This document shows, in pieces, positions 1 to 11,824 of a DNA stretch of 64,000 nt (position 1 is the first letter of the stretch; every line of letters starts with the position of its first letter). Source of the stretch: Drosophila miranda (taxonomy: Eukaryota; Arthropoda; Insecta; Diptera; Drosophilidae). The position numbers and the translations under genes are program-made. The stretch is from contig NC_046674.1 in assembly GCF_003369915.1 (NCBI RefSeq), forward strand, positions 9,610,001-9,674,000. The letters are read 5' to 3'. A model generated the notes under the pieces. It searched no databases, was not told where the DNA came from, and saw nothing but the letters and a program-made list of their open reading frames with translations.

Positions 1-15
1 CTCCTTGTGTGCAGC

Positions 16-2786
16 ATGCCGATTCAGGCTCCCTCATGGACAGACTTTCTGAACTGTCCCATCTGCGGCAATGAGTTTGCGGCCAGTCAGCGGTTCCCCA
101 TCAGCTTGGGATGTGGGCATACCATTTGCAAGCTCTGCCTGACCACCCTCTACAATCGGCAATGTCCCTTCGATCAGGTAAGCACGATACCCCCATACAC
201 CTCAAAGGATGCCAACCCTTCGATACTATAATACAAATTAATCTCTTGCAGACGCAGATTGTCACCGACATCGACAATTTGCCCACTAACCATGCTCTGC
301 TCCAGCTGGTGGCCAAGGGTCCGGGTCCAGGTCTGGGTCCGCCCGGCAAGGACTCGGTGGAGCCTTCTGTGGACTTCTCCCAGCATGCGCCACCCAGTGT
401 GCAGAAGCTCGATCCGGAGCAGCTCAAGTGCTACAAGCTCGGAAAGCAGTGCATCGAGGATCTGGCCCTGCACCTGAAGTCCTTCCTCAACCTCAACAAC
501 GGTAACCTGCTGACGCGACCCATGCAGCGCAAGCTGGTGACGCTCGTCAACTGTCAGCTGATGGAAGAGGAGGGACGCGTGCGGGCATTAAGAGCGGCCC
601 GTTCGTTGGGCGAGCGCACCGTCACCGAGCTGATCCTGCAGCACCAGAATCCCCAGCAGCTCAGCTCCAACCTGTGGGCGGCGGTGAGGACGCGTGGCTG
701 CCAGTTCCTCGGCCCGGCCATGCAGGAGGAGGTGCTGAAGCTGGTCCTGCTGGCCCTGGAGGAGGGCTCGGCGCTGTCCCGCAAGGTGCTGGTCATGTTT
801 GTGGTGCAGCGCCTGGAGCCGCAGTTCCCGCAAGCCTCCAAGACGAGCATCGGCCATGTGGTGCAGCTGCTCTACCGCGCCAGCTGCTTCAAGGTGTCCA
901 AGCGCGAGGCAGACTCCTCGCTGATGCAGCTGAAGGAAGAGTTCCGCACCTACGATGCCCTTAGGAGGGAACACGACGCCCAGATCGTTCAGATAGCCAC
1001 CGAGGCAGGGCTACGGATCGCGCCCGAGCAATGGTCTTCCCTCTTGTACGGCGACGTGCTGCATAAGAGCCACATGCAGAGCATCATCGACAAGCTGCAG
1101 ACGCCGTCTTCCTTCGCCCAGTCGGTGCAGGAGCTGGTCATCGCCCTGCAGCGCACCAGCGACCCCGCCAAGCTCTCCAATCTCCACAATCATCTGAAGT
1201 ACCTGGCCAACATCGATCCGTGCGCGGAGGTGGCCCCCTGGCAGGACGTGGCAGAGGCCCTGGATGCAGTGCGTCACTCCGTCGTGGGCCTAGTTAACTT
1301 CCTGCAACATCATGGCGTACGCAAGACCCAGGACGCCATCGGCAGTGCTGGAGCAGCCATCAGCAATCCGAAGTACAAGATCAGCCTCTGCCGGGACCTG
1401 AACGTGCGGCGTGTGTGTCCCCGCGGCGCCAGCTGCACCTTCGCCCATTCGCAGGAGGAAGTGGAGCGCTACCGCGCGAGGAACAGAGGTAAACACATCA
1501 AGACACCTCTGCCAGGACCTCCTCTGATGGTCGGAGACGATTGTCAGGTTCTGGGCGTGGCGCCCATGATGCCGATGTCCCCCATGCACTACATGGCATC
1601 ACCCAGAGGCTACCTCGACCCCAACGCCAACCTGCCAGGCCTCGGACTCTCTCCAGGAGCCACCCATCCCCCACAGCCACCACAGCTGCTCCATCACCCC
1701 TCCATTGCCCGCCAGATGAATGGTCTGATGGTGCCCGGGCGCTTCGATCCGCGCTTCAACTACGGCCCCGGACAGCCGATCGCACAATCCAGGAACCCCT
1801 CGCCCAGGGAGTACCAGGCCAGTCCTGGCCCCGTCCCCGTCCCAGGGCCCCCACCACCGCAACAGCAACAGCCACAGCAACGCAATCTATCCAACCCACC
1901 GAGCTTCAATAGTAACCTCCACAAGGGTTATATGCTTCCAGCGGATGTGTTCCATCCCACGGCCTATGGCTATGGCAGCGAGGAGAAGCTGGGCCATCCC
2001 TGGGAGCAGCATCCCTACCAGCAGCAGCAGCACCAACAACAGCAACAACCACAGCAGCAGCAGCAGCAGCCGCCGCCGTCCAGCAAGCCGAATCCCAGCC
2101 GACCGTTGTCGATTTTAGCCGCAACAGCTGATACCTCATTTTATGAAAAGAAACCGCCGAATAATGTTAGCATAGACATGGACATGGCCAAGCCCCTAGC
2201 TTCCCTAGTTGCTTCTGGTTCTGGGGCTGGCGAAGCCGCAGGCGATGTCTTAGATGCCCTGCCTCTCTTCCGACGCACCAATAACCAGAGCCACAATCAC
2301 AATCACAGCCACAGCCACGGCCATAGTCAAGGGCAGAACAACTCCTCGCTGCTCTTCTTCGAGCGCTCCGATTCCATATTGAACGATGATGGGTCCACAT
2401 TCGACATGCCCACAGGCTCCTCCATGCACAGTCGCTATGGTCCGATCTGTCCCAAAAACTCGGCGGCGAGCAACTGGAACAACTGGATCATGGAGAACGA
2501 CACGAGCAGCGATCTGGGCTATGCGGGCTACAAGGCCGATAGGAATGATAATTTCAACAGCCACAAGGTACGATATCCTGTAATGCTCTTGCATGCGCCC
2601 TAATTTGTAAAGTATTATGTGTTAATCTCTTTCTGGTAACAGTCGTCGCAGATGTGGGGCAGGAAGCCGCAGCTGCTGTCGGAGGATAGCTTCGAGGGCG
2701 GCATTGACAGTGGGATGATGCTGCAGCTGGAGAAGAATCTGGTAGACATTGTGGATCCCGACGACAGCGGCATCAAGGTGGACTAA
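16..2786 (+). CDS. roq: Roquin RING/CCCH-zinc-finger RNA-binding E3 ligase
   Basis: Three coding exons: 16-177, 252-2567 and 2643-2786, giving 873 residues. The ATG at 16 is chosen because the N-terminus [12 protein letters not shown] matches vertebrate Roquin (MPVQAPQWTDFL); a splice acceptor (CAG at 12-14) sits just before it. A RING finger covers residues 14-52 ([17 protein letters not shown]). A helical middle part follows where the family has its HEPN and ROQ RNA-binding domains. A CCCH zinc finger lies near residue 433 (C-x8-C-x5-C-x3-H). The C-terminal half is low complexity, rich in Pro, Gln and His with polyglutamine tracts. Roquin binds stem-loops in mRNA 3' ends, recruits deadenylases in cytoplasmic granules and represses translation. 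Introns 178-251 and 2568-2642 have GT-AG ends. Orthology is clear; only the untranslated exons to the left are missing. Confidence 0.96.
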
Positions 2787-5200
2787 AACCTTAAAACCAT
2801 CACACACTCAGCCAGAGGATATATACTACCGATATATCTACCGATATGTGCGGGGGTATATACGAGTAATAGTAATATGTATAATGCAATCATTTTACAC
2901 ACATCGTTAGAGGTTTGTACCGCACGAAGCCAAGTTCAAACTCTGGTAGAATTGTAGTCGTAAAACAGAACAGAACCCTCCGCGCTCCGATCCGTTATTG
3001 GATCGGGGCGGAGCCAAAAGAAGTAGCAGCAACAAGAAAAAAAGAAAAAGAAAAGAAGAAAACAAACTGAGAGAAAATCGGGTTGGGTATCCTCTATTAG
3101 AATCTATTGTATAATTATGTAATTGTCTATTAGTTCATTGTTCAAATTGTGAATCGTCTTCGGCCAGCCGAACTAAATGTGTTTTTATCCAGATGTTCTC
3201 GTCTCGTGTTACGTTTTCAAATTAATCGCGGGGATTAGTAGCAAATGGAAAGGAAAAGCAAAGAAAAGCAACTCAGTCTAGAATATTCAATTTTGATGTC
3301 TAACCTAGAATATAGCTATAATATCCATCACCACTACCCCCCTACACCCCATAGAGATTCCGAAGGAAAAGGCTATAGCCAGATTTTACAACAAACAATT
3401 TTTACAACCGTCAATAGCAATGTGTACACCGTAATTAATATTGATTTTGAGATCAAAGTACAACTGAATTTTATGTCCAAAATCCATAAACTACCCATCC
3501 ACCCCCCAATTATTTGTGATCAGATTTTGATTGATTGTAATGCTATATACATAGATATATACATCATACATATACTATATATATATTTTTTTTAATTATT
3601 AACTATTTCAAATGCTATTTTTATATACAACAAAAAACAAAATCAGAAGGAAGGAAGGATCGAAAGTAGATCCTTTCGCTATCACACACACACACACACA
3701 CACACATACATACAAACACAAAGAACACACACACAAACACACATATGGAGATGATCGATCGATTTATGTGTATGTGTGGAATGAATGTTTATATTTCTTA
3801 AAGAAATTTTAATAACGCTATTGTGCGATGTTGTTAACTATTGTACTATATATATTATTATAAATTTATTGAAAATAAATTAAAAGCATGTTCCCCCTCC
3901 CCCACACCCCACCCCCATCCCCTCTCTCTTTCACCCACACTTTGTACAGTGCGCGTAGAAGCGAGAGATAGAGAGAGAGAGAGCTAAATGTCGAGTCAGG
4001 CCAGGGCTAGGCTAAAATTTGAGAGAACATTTTACACAAGCACACACACACACCACTCTCCCTGTACTCTATATACTGCGAAACATACAAAAGAATACAC
4101 AGATATATAAAAAGAGATATATATGTATGTATATATATACTATATATAGTATATAGAAACTAACCAATTTGCGCGCTCTTATTATTAATATTATATATTA
4201 ATGTCCGTTGAGCCCGAGTTTTGCTTTCGTGACTTTTGATTTTGTATGCGAAATAGCGAGCGAAAGAAAGAGCAAAAGATTTTTTGTAATTTGTATTTGT
4301 TAAGCGATGATATCAGGAACCCACATATATATACATATATATGTATACTATATACTGCGCTTGATCCTAGATGAATATATAACATATATCTATACACACA
4401 ATTATACATGTATTTATTGTTAGCGAGTTTCAATGCGATGCGATGCGATGCGATGCGATGCGATACCGTGTGTGGTAGTAGAATTCATGTGAAAACTAGT
4501 TGCAATTGAAACAAACAGATCGAAGCAATTTTAAAAAATATACCTACCTACATAAATGTTAAAACGAAACGAAATCAGAAACTACTATTACTCAGAAACT
4601 CAGTTACAAAAAAAAGAGATTGATTTCGAATGTATTTGTCTCTTGTGAAATGTGAAGTGTCGTAGAAAGAATGTAGAAGAAGAAGGCCGGACGGACGGAC
4701 GGAAGGACGGACGGCTGTCCCTAGAGCGACATTCACTGTGTACTTAAGTCTCTCCATCCCGGAGGGAGTCGCTGGGCGTCCGTCTGGCCTTTGGCTGTGG
4801 TCAAGTCTCTTTGTTTTTTTTTGTGTGTGTTTTTTTTTTAGCTTAAACCCAATGGGTTCGGTTCATAAACGTATTTGTTGAGTTGAGTTTTTGTAACTTT
4901 ATGATTTACAACAATAAATCCCCCCCACCCCAAAAAAAAATAGAAACCAGACCGATCGAACACCAACATTTTCTATATATACACACACATACACATATAT
5001 ATATACTATATATATATGTATATATTTATTATAAATATGTTAATTAAATGTATTTTTGGTATTATCACTCAATGTTTCTATCATAAGCAAATTTCGAGTT
5101 CTGTTAATCAAAAGCGACACCACACACACAACACACACACAAACAGAAAAGCCTAAAAAAAGATTTATTTATTTTATTTACCAATAAATTTTCACAAAAC
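2787..5200 (+). other. Long AT-rich 3' region of roquin with several poly(A) signals
   Basis: No credible coding frame. AATAAA hexamers lie at 3874-3879, 4913-4918 and 5183-5188; the last is followed by GT-rich sequence (GTTTTTGTTTC), a good cleavage context. That would make a 3' UTR of up to about 2.4 kb. The stretch holds a CA repeat (about 3683-3707), repeated TATATA blocks, five to six GCGAT units (about 4434-4464) and a GGAC-type repeat (about 4688-4712). Assignment to roquin is inferred from position and strand. Confidence 0.6.
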
Positions 5201-5634
5201 TTTTACTTTTTCGATTAGTTTTTGTTTCATTTTACATAGATCATACAGATTATTGTTGGTTTTTTGTCTGATGAACGATGGAAGATAAAATATGGAAGAT
5301 GGAAGATAATGTGCGAAACATATCAAAAGCAAATGCAAAAGCAACCGAGAAACCTAACAGCAAATAATCCACCAGCAAAAAAATATTTAAAAACGCAAAA
5401 TCCACCAGATAGGCAAACTGATTAGTAGATTACTACAACCTGTAGTTAACTGAAGCAAACTAACTAACTAGTTATGGACAATCCGATTTATATAGTATGC
5501 TCGCGATAAGACACAAATACAAATACAAATACATTACGATATATATATAAATATATATATAATATATAATAGGCGCTTCTGTTCCTCAAAACTAGGGTTA
5601 GTGATCCTTCAAGATGATGATGAATGTCTCATAG

Positions 5635-5669
<35 letters not shown>

Positions 5670-7102
5670 ATATTTGCAGTAGTTCATAGAGAGCTAAGAA
5701 GGAGATCGATGGCTAATAGAACCATTTCAATATTAGATAATCCATAGATAATCCATTGGCATCTCTCATCCAGCGCATCAAATGCGTCATGGCGAGGACA
5801 ATACACCAAATATAAACTCAATTTTAATCAAGCAAGCAGTCTGCAGAGATCTCACAGATATATAACACCATACCACCAGAAACCATATACCATATACTAT
5901 ATGTAGCTCAATGCAGAAGAAGAACAGAACTCTCTTAGCTCCCGATACTTGATACTTGAATGATTGATTCACCGATAGCTATGATCTGCGAAATGATGAA
6001 GTATGAAATGAATTGTTGTAATGTCTTTGATGTAATTTATAAGTTGAAGATCCTTGAATTGTGATGATGTGAAATCTACAGTTAACATGCAAAACTATTC
6101 CCAGTTCAATGGGAACGAACAAATGTCTTTACGAGTATATTAATGCTAAAACCAAAAACCAAAACTACTACTACGAGTATATATACCTATATATATGTAT
6201 GTATAATAATGTATCTAAATACAACACTCACCCACAACCTACCAACCGAAATATTACGATTCGATTCGATACGATACGATATGATACGATACGATACGAT
6301 AAGCCAAAAAGATTGTATTTTACATGCATTCTGCAGGAACGTTGCTTCACACTCTTCATACCGATGATCCAATCATACCAACCAAATATCTAGAAGAGTC
6401 CATATGTGTCTACAATATGTGTGTGGAGTTTTTGATGCCCCAGCAGCAAGAAGAATGCCTACTCCTACTAATACTAGTACTACTCTTGATAGCCAGTGTC
6501 CGCCTGTCCGTTATGTGGAAAAGAATTAATTAATTAAGATGTTAAGGCATTTCCAATTGCTGCAGGCAGCATTAAGTAAAAGAAGGGAACTTTTTCATTT
6601 AGATTAGTGCTACTTTTATGCCAAAAGACTCCTCCAACTGCTCCTGTAGTGTATTTTCTTTGAGATGCAGCAATCTCTAGTCTGTGGTCTCAAGTCTTGT
6701 GCCAGGGTTTGCCATGCTTCGGATCCCCCGAGCATTTCTAGTTTTTGTGGAATGTAAAGAAATATAATGTTTGTTCTTCGATGTGCTGAATATTAATTGC
6801 TCTTCGAAATTCCCGTGTAAAAGTGTTAGATGTGAAACAAACTAATCTCAATTTTGTGTATGTCTGCGAGATATATTTAAATAAAAGAAACTTAATCGAT
6901 ATCTACTATATATTATCTATGGAGTAAACCACTATGATATCTGATATCTGGCATCTGACATCTGATGTGTTCTTGTGGTTTTTGTGGGCTACTCAAACAT
7001 TTTATCTTGGGTATACGAGATAATATGGAATCGAGATTATGAGATGAGTTTATTTAGGTACATGCTAGAATATAATATGTTAATAAGATTAAGAAAATAT
7101 TT
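5201..7102. other. Intergenic spacer with microsatellites
   Basis: No gene recognised. It contains a run of 32 A residues (5637-5668), a degenerate CGATA/TGATA array (about 6257-6301) and AT-rich sequence. The right end holds the 3' UTR of the minus-strand dehydrogenase. Confidence 0.5.
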
Positions 7103-8082
7103 TTACTCGATCTGGGGCTTCCAAAAGTCGGGTATATCAATCTCTTGGGTCTCGCCCAGCTCCAGCATGAGAACAGCTCCATTCTTAGCCTGTTCCATGG
7201 CCTGGACCAGATTTCTGGCACAGTCTTCCGGCTTCTGGCGCCTCACCCGGTTGAACATGTCCAGCATGGGTGTGTGGTACGTGAATGTCGTCTTGCTGGA
7301 GATGTCGTCCAGCAGGGGCGTCTCAGTGAATCCCGGACAGATGGTCACAAAGCTCACTCCCGAGTGGGCAAAGTAGATGGGATTCTACAGCAGAAAAGAG
7401 TCATTCGTAGCAACAGAAGGCACTCCACTGGAGACTTACAGCCATGGAACGGGTAAAGGATGTAGTGCCGGTCTTGGCCGCTGAATATATGGCCATCAGA
7501 GCCGTAGGCTGGAGTCCAGCCACCGACGAAATGTTCACTATAAGTCCACCTCTGCCGCCCTTAGACTTGTCCATGTACTCCAGGGCTGTCAAGGTGCTCT
7601 GGATAACACCAAGCTGTAATAGGGAATCGAAGGTAAGATATTTAGAAGCCTATAGTCCTAGATAATCCATCAGGGGATATCCCTAACCAAGTTTATCTGA
7701 ATGGTGAGCTCCACCAGGCGATCGTTCATCAGCCCACTGCCATTGACAACCACATCAAAGTGTCCCAGCCGCTCAGCGGTGGCCTTGTAGGCTGCCTCGA
7801 TGTCCTCCTTCTTGGTGATGTCCACTTGTTGGTAGAAGATGTCCGTTCCGGGAGTGCCTGCCCGCCACTCGGCCAGTGCCTCAGCATTCTCTGTCAAGTC
7901 GAACACTGCCAGTGCCTAAAAGGTGGATGTAATGTCCATTAACTGGGCCTTCCACTATTGGCACAGACGATAGCGAGAGCCAAACCCACCTTCAGCTGGC
8001 GCCGAAGCAGCTCTTGCACACACTTCTGGCCTATGCCGCCGAATCCTCCAAGGTAAACCACATTCTTGCCGGCCAAATCCAT
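7103..8082 (-). CDS. Short-chain dehydrogenase/reductase, paralogue of Pdh
   Basis: Four exons on the minus strand: 8082-7990, 7915-7688, 7613-7440 and 7384-7103, all joined in phase 0, giving 258 residues. The Rossmann glycine motif is GGFGGIG at residues 12-18, the NGSG motif follows strand 4, and the catalytic Tyr-Lys pair is YSAAK with the matching Ser in NISSVAG. This is the insect Adh/Fbp2-like classical SDR family, cytosolic and NAD(H)-dependent; the substrate is unknown. An in-frame ATG 37 codons upstream (8193) is rejected because MDLAGKNVVY aligns with the start of the paralogue. It is probably the orthologue of D. melanogaster CG4842, by memory and neighbourhood. Its first exon has 31 codons, exactly as in Pdh at 21.3 kb, and its last intron lies at the same place, so the two are duplicates. 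Confidence 0.9.
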
Positions 8083-8784
8083 GTCGCTCTGTTGGATTTC
8101 GTTTCTATAATGGACTTCGGGTGAACCGCCTGCCTTGACGAACGCTGTATTACTGATAATATGATCTTTCAGAAGTGCTAACGACACTGCCAAAGCTTTT
8201 TCTATATCACTCTTGCTCTCGAGAGCGCAATTTCCGACTGGAATTTAATTAAATTAAATGCCAAATAGAGGCTTTAAACGGAGAGCAATACTGATAGCCA
8301 CTGAAAGGCGGAAAACTTCAAGAGAAAGAGATTACACTCTTTGCCGTGGAAGGTTCAATGATCTTTCAGAACTATCATTAGTTGATGTCTCTTAAGAGAT
8401 CGTTTAGGAATTGAAATGAAGTAACCATTCGATAACTGCTTCCAAAAGAGACTTACACTATTCCGTGTTCCGTTGAATTCAGGCTGCGGTTACCATATCC
8501 GATCCGAGTGGAGACTTATGGACATATGGAAGTGCGGAACCATTGCGCAACCTACAGCCTCATATGTATTTACAGATGCAGATACAGATATCCGACTGCC
8601 ACCGATCTCAATATTAAGTTCACTATTACAACATCCGTGCGGTAGCGACACCACACACACCAAACGCCAATCGGATCGGATCGGATCGGTTTGCAGATTT
8701 CGAGGTCATTGTGCAGACTACAGATGGGAGGGCGCCTCTCGGGCTACCACCCACCCTTACCCATCTACGCCCATCCACAGGTGG
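8083..8784. other. Divergent spacer between the dehydrogenase and Cpr72Ea
   Basis: Holds the 5' leader of the minus-strand dehydrogenase and the upstream region of Cpr72Ea. No TATA box stands out for the dehydrogenase. No other gene is seen. Confidence 0.5.
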
Positions 8785-8791
8785 TATAAAA
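8785..8791 (+). promoter_or_regulatory. TATA box of Cpr72Ea
   Basis: TATAAAA, with an initiator-like TCAGTT at 8817-8822 about 34 bases downstream and the start codon at 8872. Confidence 0.8.
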
Positions 8792-8871
8792 ATGCTTTGG
8801 GGCGCCATCAGCAGCATCAGTTCAAGCGCACCCTCTCTCAGATTCAGATTAAGATACAGTTTCAGCCTAGG

Positions 8872-9882
8872 ATGCACTGCTTCATTTGGACAACCATTTT
8901 GGCCCTCCTGGCCGTCGCATCGGCGGCCAATGTTCCCCGTCTCCGAAACGATGACCAGACGGAGGCCAGAGCAAGCCAACAGCGCCGCTACCAGGAGCAG
9001 GACACGGCACGCGCCTTCTACTCGTACGGCTACAGCGACGACACTGCCGCCCGGGCAGAGTACTCCTCCCGCGATGGCTCCTCCAGGGGCTTCTATTCCT
9101 ATGTAGACGCCGATGGGAAGCTCCAGACGGTCCGCTACGAGGCCAGTCGGGGCCAGGGCTTTAAGGCGGAGGCCAGCAACCTGCCCCAGGCACCAATTGA
9201 TGAGGGAAAGCCCCCCGTCGACACCGAGGAAGTGCAGCAGGCGCGATCCGCCCATCTCAATGCCTTGAGAGAGGCCCGGGAGGAGGCTCTGGCGGCCAGT
9301 CTTCGTGAGGAGTCGGAGCGGCGGCAGCGGAAGGAGGAGCAGGACAGTAGGATTAGGGCTAATTCCAATGAATCTGAGGAGCGGAATCTCAGCGATGAGG
9401 ATGCCAATATTCTGGAAAGGGTGAGGGCACAGCTGACAGCCATGCTGGCAGAGCGTCAGCGATCCAACAATCTGCCGAAGATCAACGACGATCAAGAGGA
9501 TCAGCAGAAGAGGCTGGAGCAGCGATTGCAAGATCAGGAAAAGAGGCAAGACCAAAGACGGGATGAGCAGGAATCCGCTGAAGAGGAACAAAGGCAGAGC
9601 GATCGCAATCGCGATCGCGAACCCACCACCTCCGATCGCCAGGCTGAAGAAGATGCCCGCCTGCGCACGATCTACTCCCTCGCGGATCTCTCCTCTGGCA
9701 GCTACCTGAAGCTTGGCGATCTGCAGGATCGCTTGAGCAGCGGTGATCTCCGAGTCCCGGTCGGTGCCTACTACAGTCTTGTGTCGCCCAGCGCCAAGTA
9801 CAGCGTGACCACGCCCACGGAACTGAGAACCCTGCGTCCCGTGGCCCTCAGTCGCAGTTTGTTGGTGAGCAAACGCAACTGA
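8872..9882 (+). CDS. Cpr72Ea: RR-type cuticle protein with a long charged tail
   Basis: Single coding exon, 336 residues. The ATG at 8872 opens a signal peptide (MHCFIWTTILALLAVASA); the frame is open upstream but passes through the promoter. A chitin-binding Rebers-Riddiford region occupies about residues 40-100 (YSYGYSDD, then GFYSYVDADGKLQTVRYEA). From about residue 120 the chain turns into a Glu/Arg/Gln/Asp-rich stretch to about residue 265, likely helical or coiled coil, then a short C-terminal segment with LRTLRPVALSRSLL. It would be secreted and bind chitin in the exoskeleton. AATAAA at 9941-9946 lies close to the oppositely directed poly(A) signal of Cpr72Eb, so the two genes converge tail to tail. 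The name is assigned from gene order (Cpr72Ea, Eb, Ec) and length. Confidence 0.88.
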   Translation: MHCFIWTTILALLAVASAANVPRLRNDDQTEARASQQRRYQEQDTARAFYSYGYSDDTAARAEYSSRDGSSRGFYSYVDADGKLQTVRYEASRGQGFKAEASNLPQAPIDEGKPPVDTEEVQQARSAHLNALREAREEALAASLREESERRQRKEEQDSRIRANSNESEERNLSDEDANILERVRAQLTAMLAERQRSNNLPKINDDQEDQQKRLEQRLQDQEKRQDQRRDEQESAEEEQRQSDRNRDREPTTSDRQAEEDARLRTIYSLADLSSGSYLKLGDLQDRLSSGDLRVPVGAYYSLVSPSAKYSVTTPTELRTLRPVALSRSLLVSKRN

Positions 9883-10052
9883 TGGAAGGTCTACTGGATG
9901 GATGATATGATGGATATTGTGGTTTTGTGTGTGTCCTAAGAATAAATGCAAGACAGAGCACCATTGTGCCAAATTCGAGTGCGTTTTCTTTTCGGATTTG
10001 CATCATTTATTGCTCAACAATTAACAGAAGATCTCAAAGATCGGCCAGAACA

Positions 10053-10742
10053 TCAGACCACTGGAAGGTAGTCCCTCGAGGGAGTCTGAGTCTTAGCCTG
10101 AGCCTTGGACTTGGACTGGTGGTAGTTGTAGACATATCCAGTGAGTGGCTGATAGACGTACAGCGGCTGGGATCTAACAGGGATAGATGGGGCGATCACT
10201 CGATTGATCTGCTTCTCGCTGAGCAGTTGATTGCGCAGCTTCTCGGCCTCGAATCGCTTGAAGAAGGCCACCTTGGCGGCGGCCACCTCGGGTGTATCCT
10301 GTACGGGCTGAGGCAGCTCCACAGAGCCGGCGTATGAATCCCCCCCAGCAAGACGCAGCTTGGCCTGCGCATGGGCAGCCAGGTGCTGGGCCCTCAGAGC
10401 AGCCACCTCGGGGGTCTCCTCGTTGGCCTGCTGCTGGCTGAGGCTGGAGCTGACGCGGAAGCCCTCTGTATCTGCCACATAGTCCACGGTCTGGGTCACG
10501 CCCCTGGCATCCACGTAAGAGAAGGTGCCGCGCGTGACTCCGTCCGCAGTGCGGGTCTCGTGCTTGGAGTACAGCGGCGCCATATACCCATAGGCATACT
10601 GGCCGTGCTCGTCCTGCGTGTGGTACTGGCTCACGCTGTCGCCCGCTGGCGGGGCTCCGTATTCCAGGAGAGGCGATCCGCACACCAAAGAGGTTGCGGT
10701 GGCGATCATCAGGCAAAGGTTGAAAGAGTGCATCTTGCTCAT
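10053..10742 (-). CDS. Cpr72Eb: RR-type cuticle protein
   Basis: Single exon on the minus strand, 229 residues. The signal peptide includes FNLCLMIATATSLVCG; a second in-frame Met at residue 4 could also be used. The Rebers-Riddiford chitin-binding domain spans about residues 42-95 (QYAYGYMAPLYSKHETRTADG, then GTFSYVDARGVTQTVDYVAD). Downstream, two copies of a DTPEVAAAKVAF/ETPEVAALRAQH motif occur, a motif shared with Cpr72Ec (VDTPEVAAAKALHLKR), which supports common descent. The tail is rich in Tyr, Val and Pro. Likely a secreted structural cuticle protein. Poly(A) signal AATAAA reads on the minus strand at 10011-10006. Confidence 0.88.
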   Translation of the reverse strand: MSKMHSFNLCLMIATATSLVCGSPLLEYGAPPAGDSVSQYHTQDEHGQYAYGYMAPLYSKHETRTADGVTRGTFSYVDARGVTQTVDYVADTEGFRVSSSLSQQQANEETPEVAALRAQHLAAHAQAKLRLAGGDSYAGSVELPQPVQDTPEVAAAKVAFFKRFEAEKLRNQLLSEKQINRVIAPSIPVRSQPLYVYQPLTGYVYNYHQSKSKAQAKTQTPSRDYLPVV

Positions 10743-10858
10743 TTGATTCGGGATTCGATATGGAATTTCAGATATGGTATCTTTTGGGGCGCTGCTAGTG
10801 TCGTGGACTAGTACTCGCTCTAGAGAACTCTGTGCTGCGATCGATTGGGGATTCTGCT

Positions 10859-10865
10859 TTTTATA
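10859..10865 (-). promoter_or_regulatory. TATA box of Cpr72Eb
   Basis: Reads TATAAAA on the minus strand, about 120 bases upstream of the Cpr72Eb start codon. Confidence 0.75.
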
Positions 10866-11824
10866 CGCGCGACAGCGACAGACAGGAGGTCTGTCTGATA
10901 GCCGAAAATTTGCAATTTCGTGCGTTCTCAGGAAGGTCGTCTGGTTCCTGGTTTACTTTCATATTCCCCCAGCCACAGCGGCAGTCACAGCCAAAGTCAC
11001 TGCATCTGCCTCTGCCTCTGCCCTGGGATTATTCCTTCCTTCCTTCCTCTTCCTCTACAAAGGGCATGGGGAATGGGTATGGGTATGGGTATGGGCTGGC
11101 TCTTCCTCTTGGACATGGTGGACTCTGTTTGTACATAAATATTTTGTCGATTTCGATTTCAACAAGTTCAGCATAAATTTGAGCACAAAAGCCGCAATTT
11201 GTTTTCATCTGTCCCGTCCCACAGTGGCCGCAGTGGAACGCAACATCAGACAGGGACAGGGACAGGGACAGGGACATGAACAACTGTACAACGTTCCACA
11301 ATGCTGCGTGCCACACAAACCAAAGAACTTAATCAGGCCTGTATTGTCAGAGAGAGAGACTGCGGTCTGGTCTCTGGTCTCTGGTTTGACGAGGAAGAGG
11401 GGTCAAGGAACCGGGTTAGGCTGTGTGGCACAAGCGAAGCGGATTGGCTGCCTTTACCAGTTTCGGTAATATTTCGGTGGGGATGTGGTTTCTGTTGTGG
11501 TTTATGCTGCTATTAAATTTAATTGAAATCAAAATTCACATTGCATTTATGAAGCGTCGAAGCGGAGGTATGTGACGGGTCCGTTTGGGGACCAAAGGTT
11601 GAGGTAGGACAGCCTCCAGGAGAGTCGTGTGTCGTCGGTCGTGGATTTAAGCTGCTGATGGAAACAGAAGGAAGAGCTCAAAGAAATTGTGAAGCGCCAA
11701 AGGATCAAGGAAGAAAACCCACAATGTAGATTCGGAATTATTTGACTTTATTTTGACTTTAAATATTTGAATTTCGAAATCCAGGAATGATGCATGGAAT
11801 GCTTCACTGTATACGCGGTCCCAC
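10866..11824. other. Spacer between Cpr72Eb and Cpr72Ec
   Basis: Upstream DNA of Cpr72Eb and 3' UTR of Cpr72Ec (AATAAA on the minus strand at 11752-11747). It has short GGGTAT (near 11075) and GGGACA (near 11253) tandem runs. No coding frame is convincing. Confidence 0.5.

Noticed and set aside
8626-9972. 448-codon open frame antisense to Cpr72Ea
   Set aside because: It mirrors the charged repeat of Cpr72Ea, has a Leu/Ile-rich composition typical of an antisense shadow, and lacks any domain or promoter.
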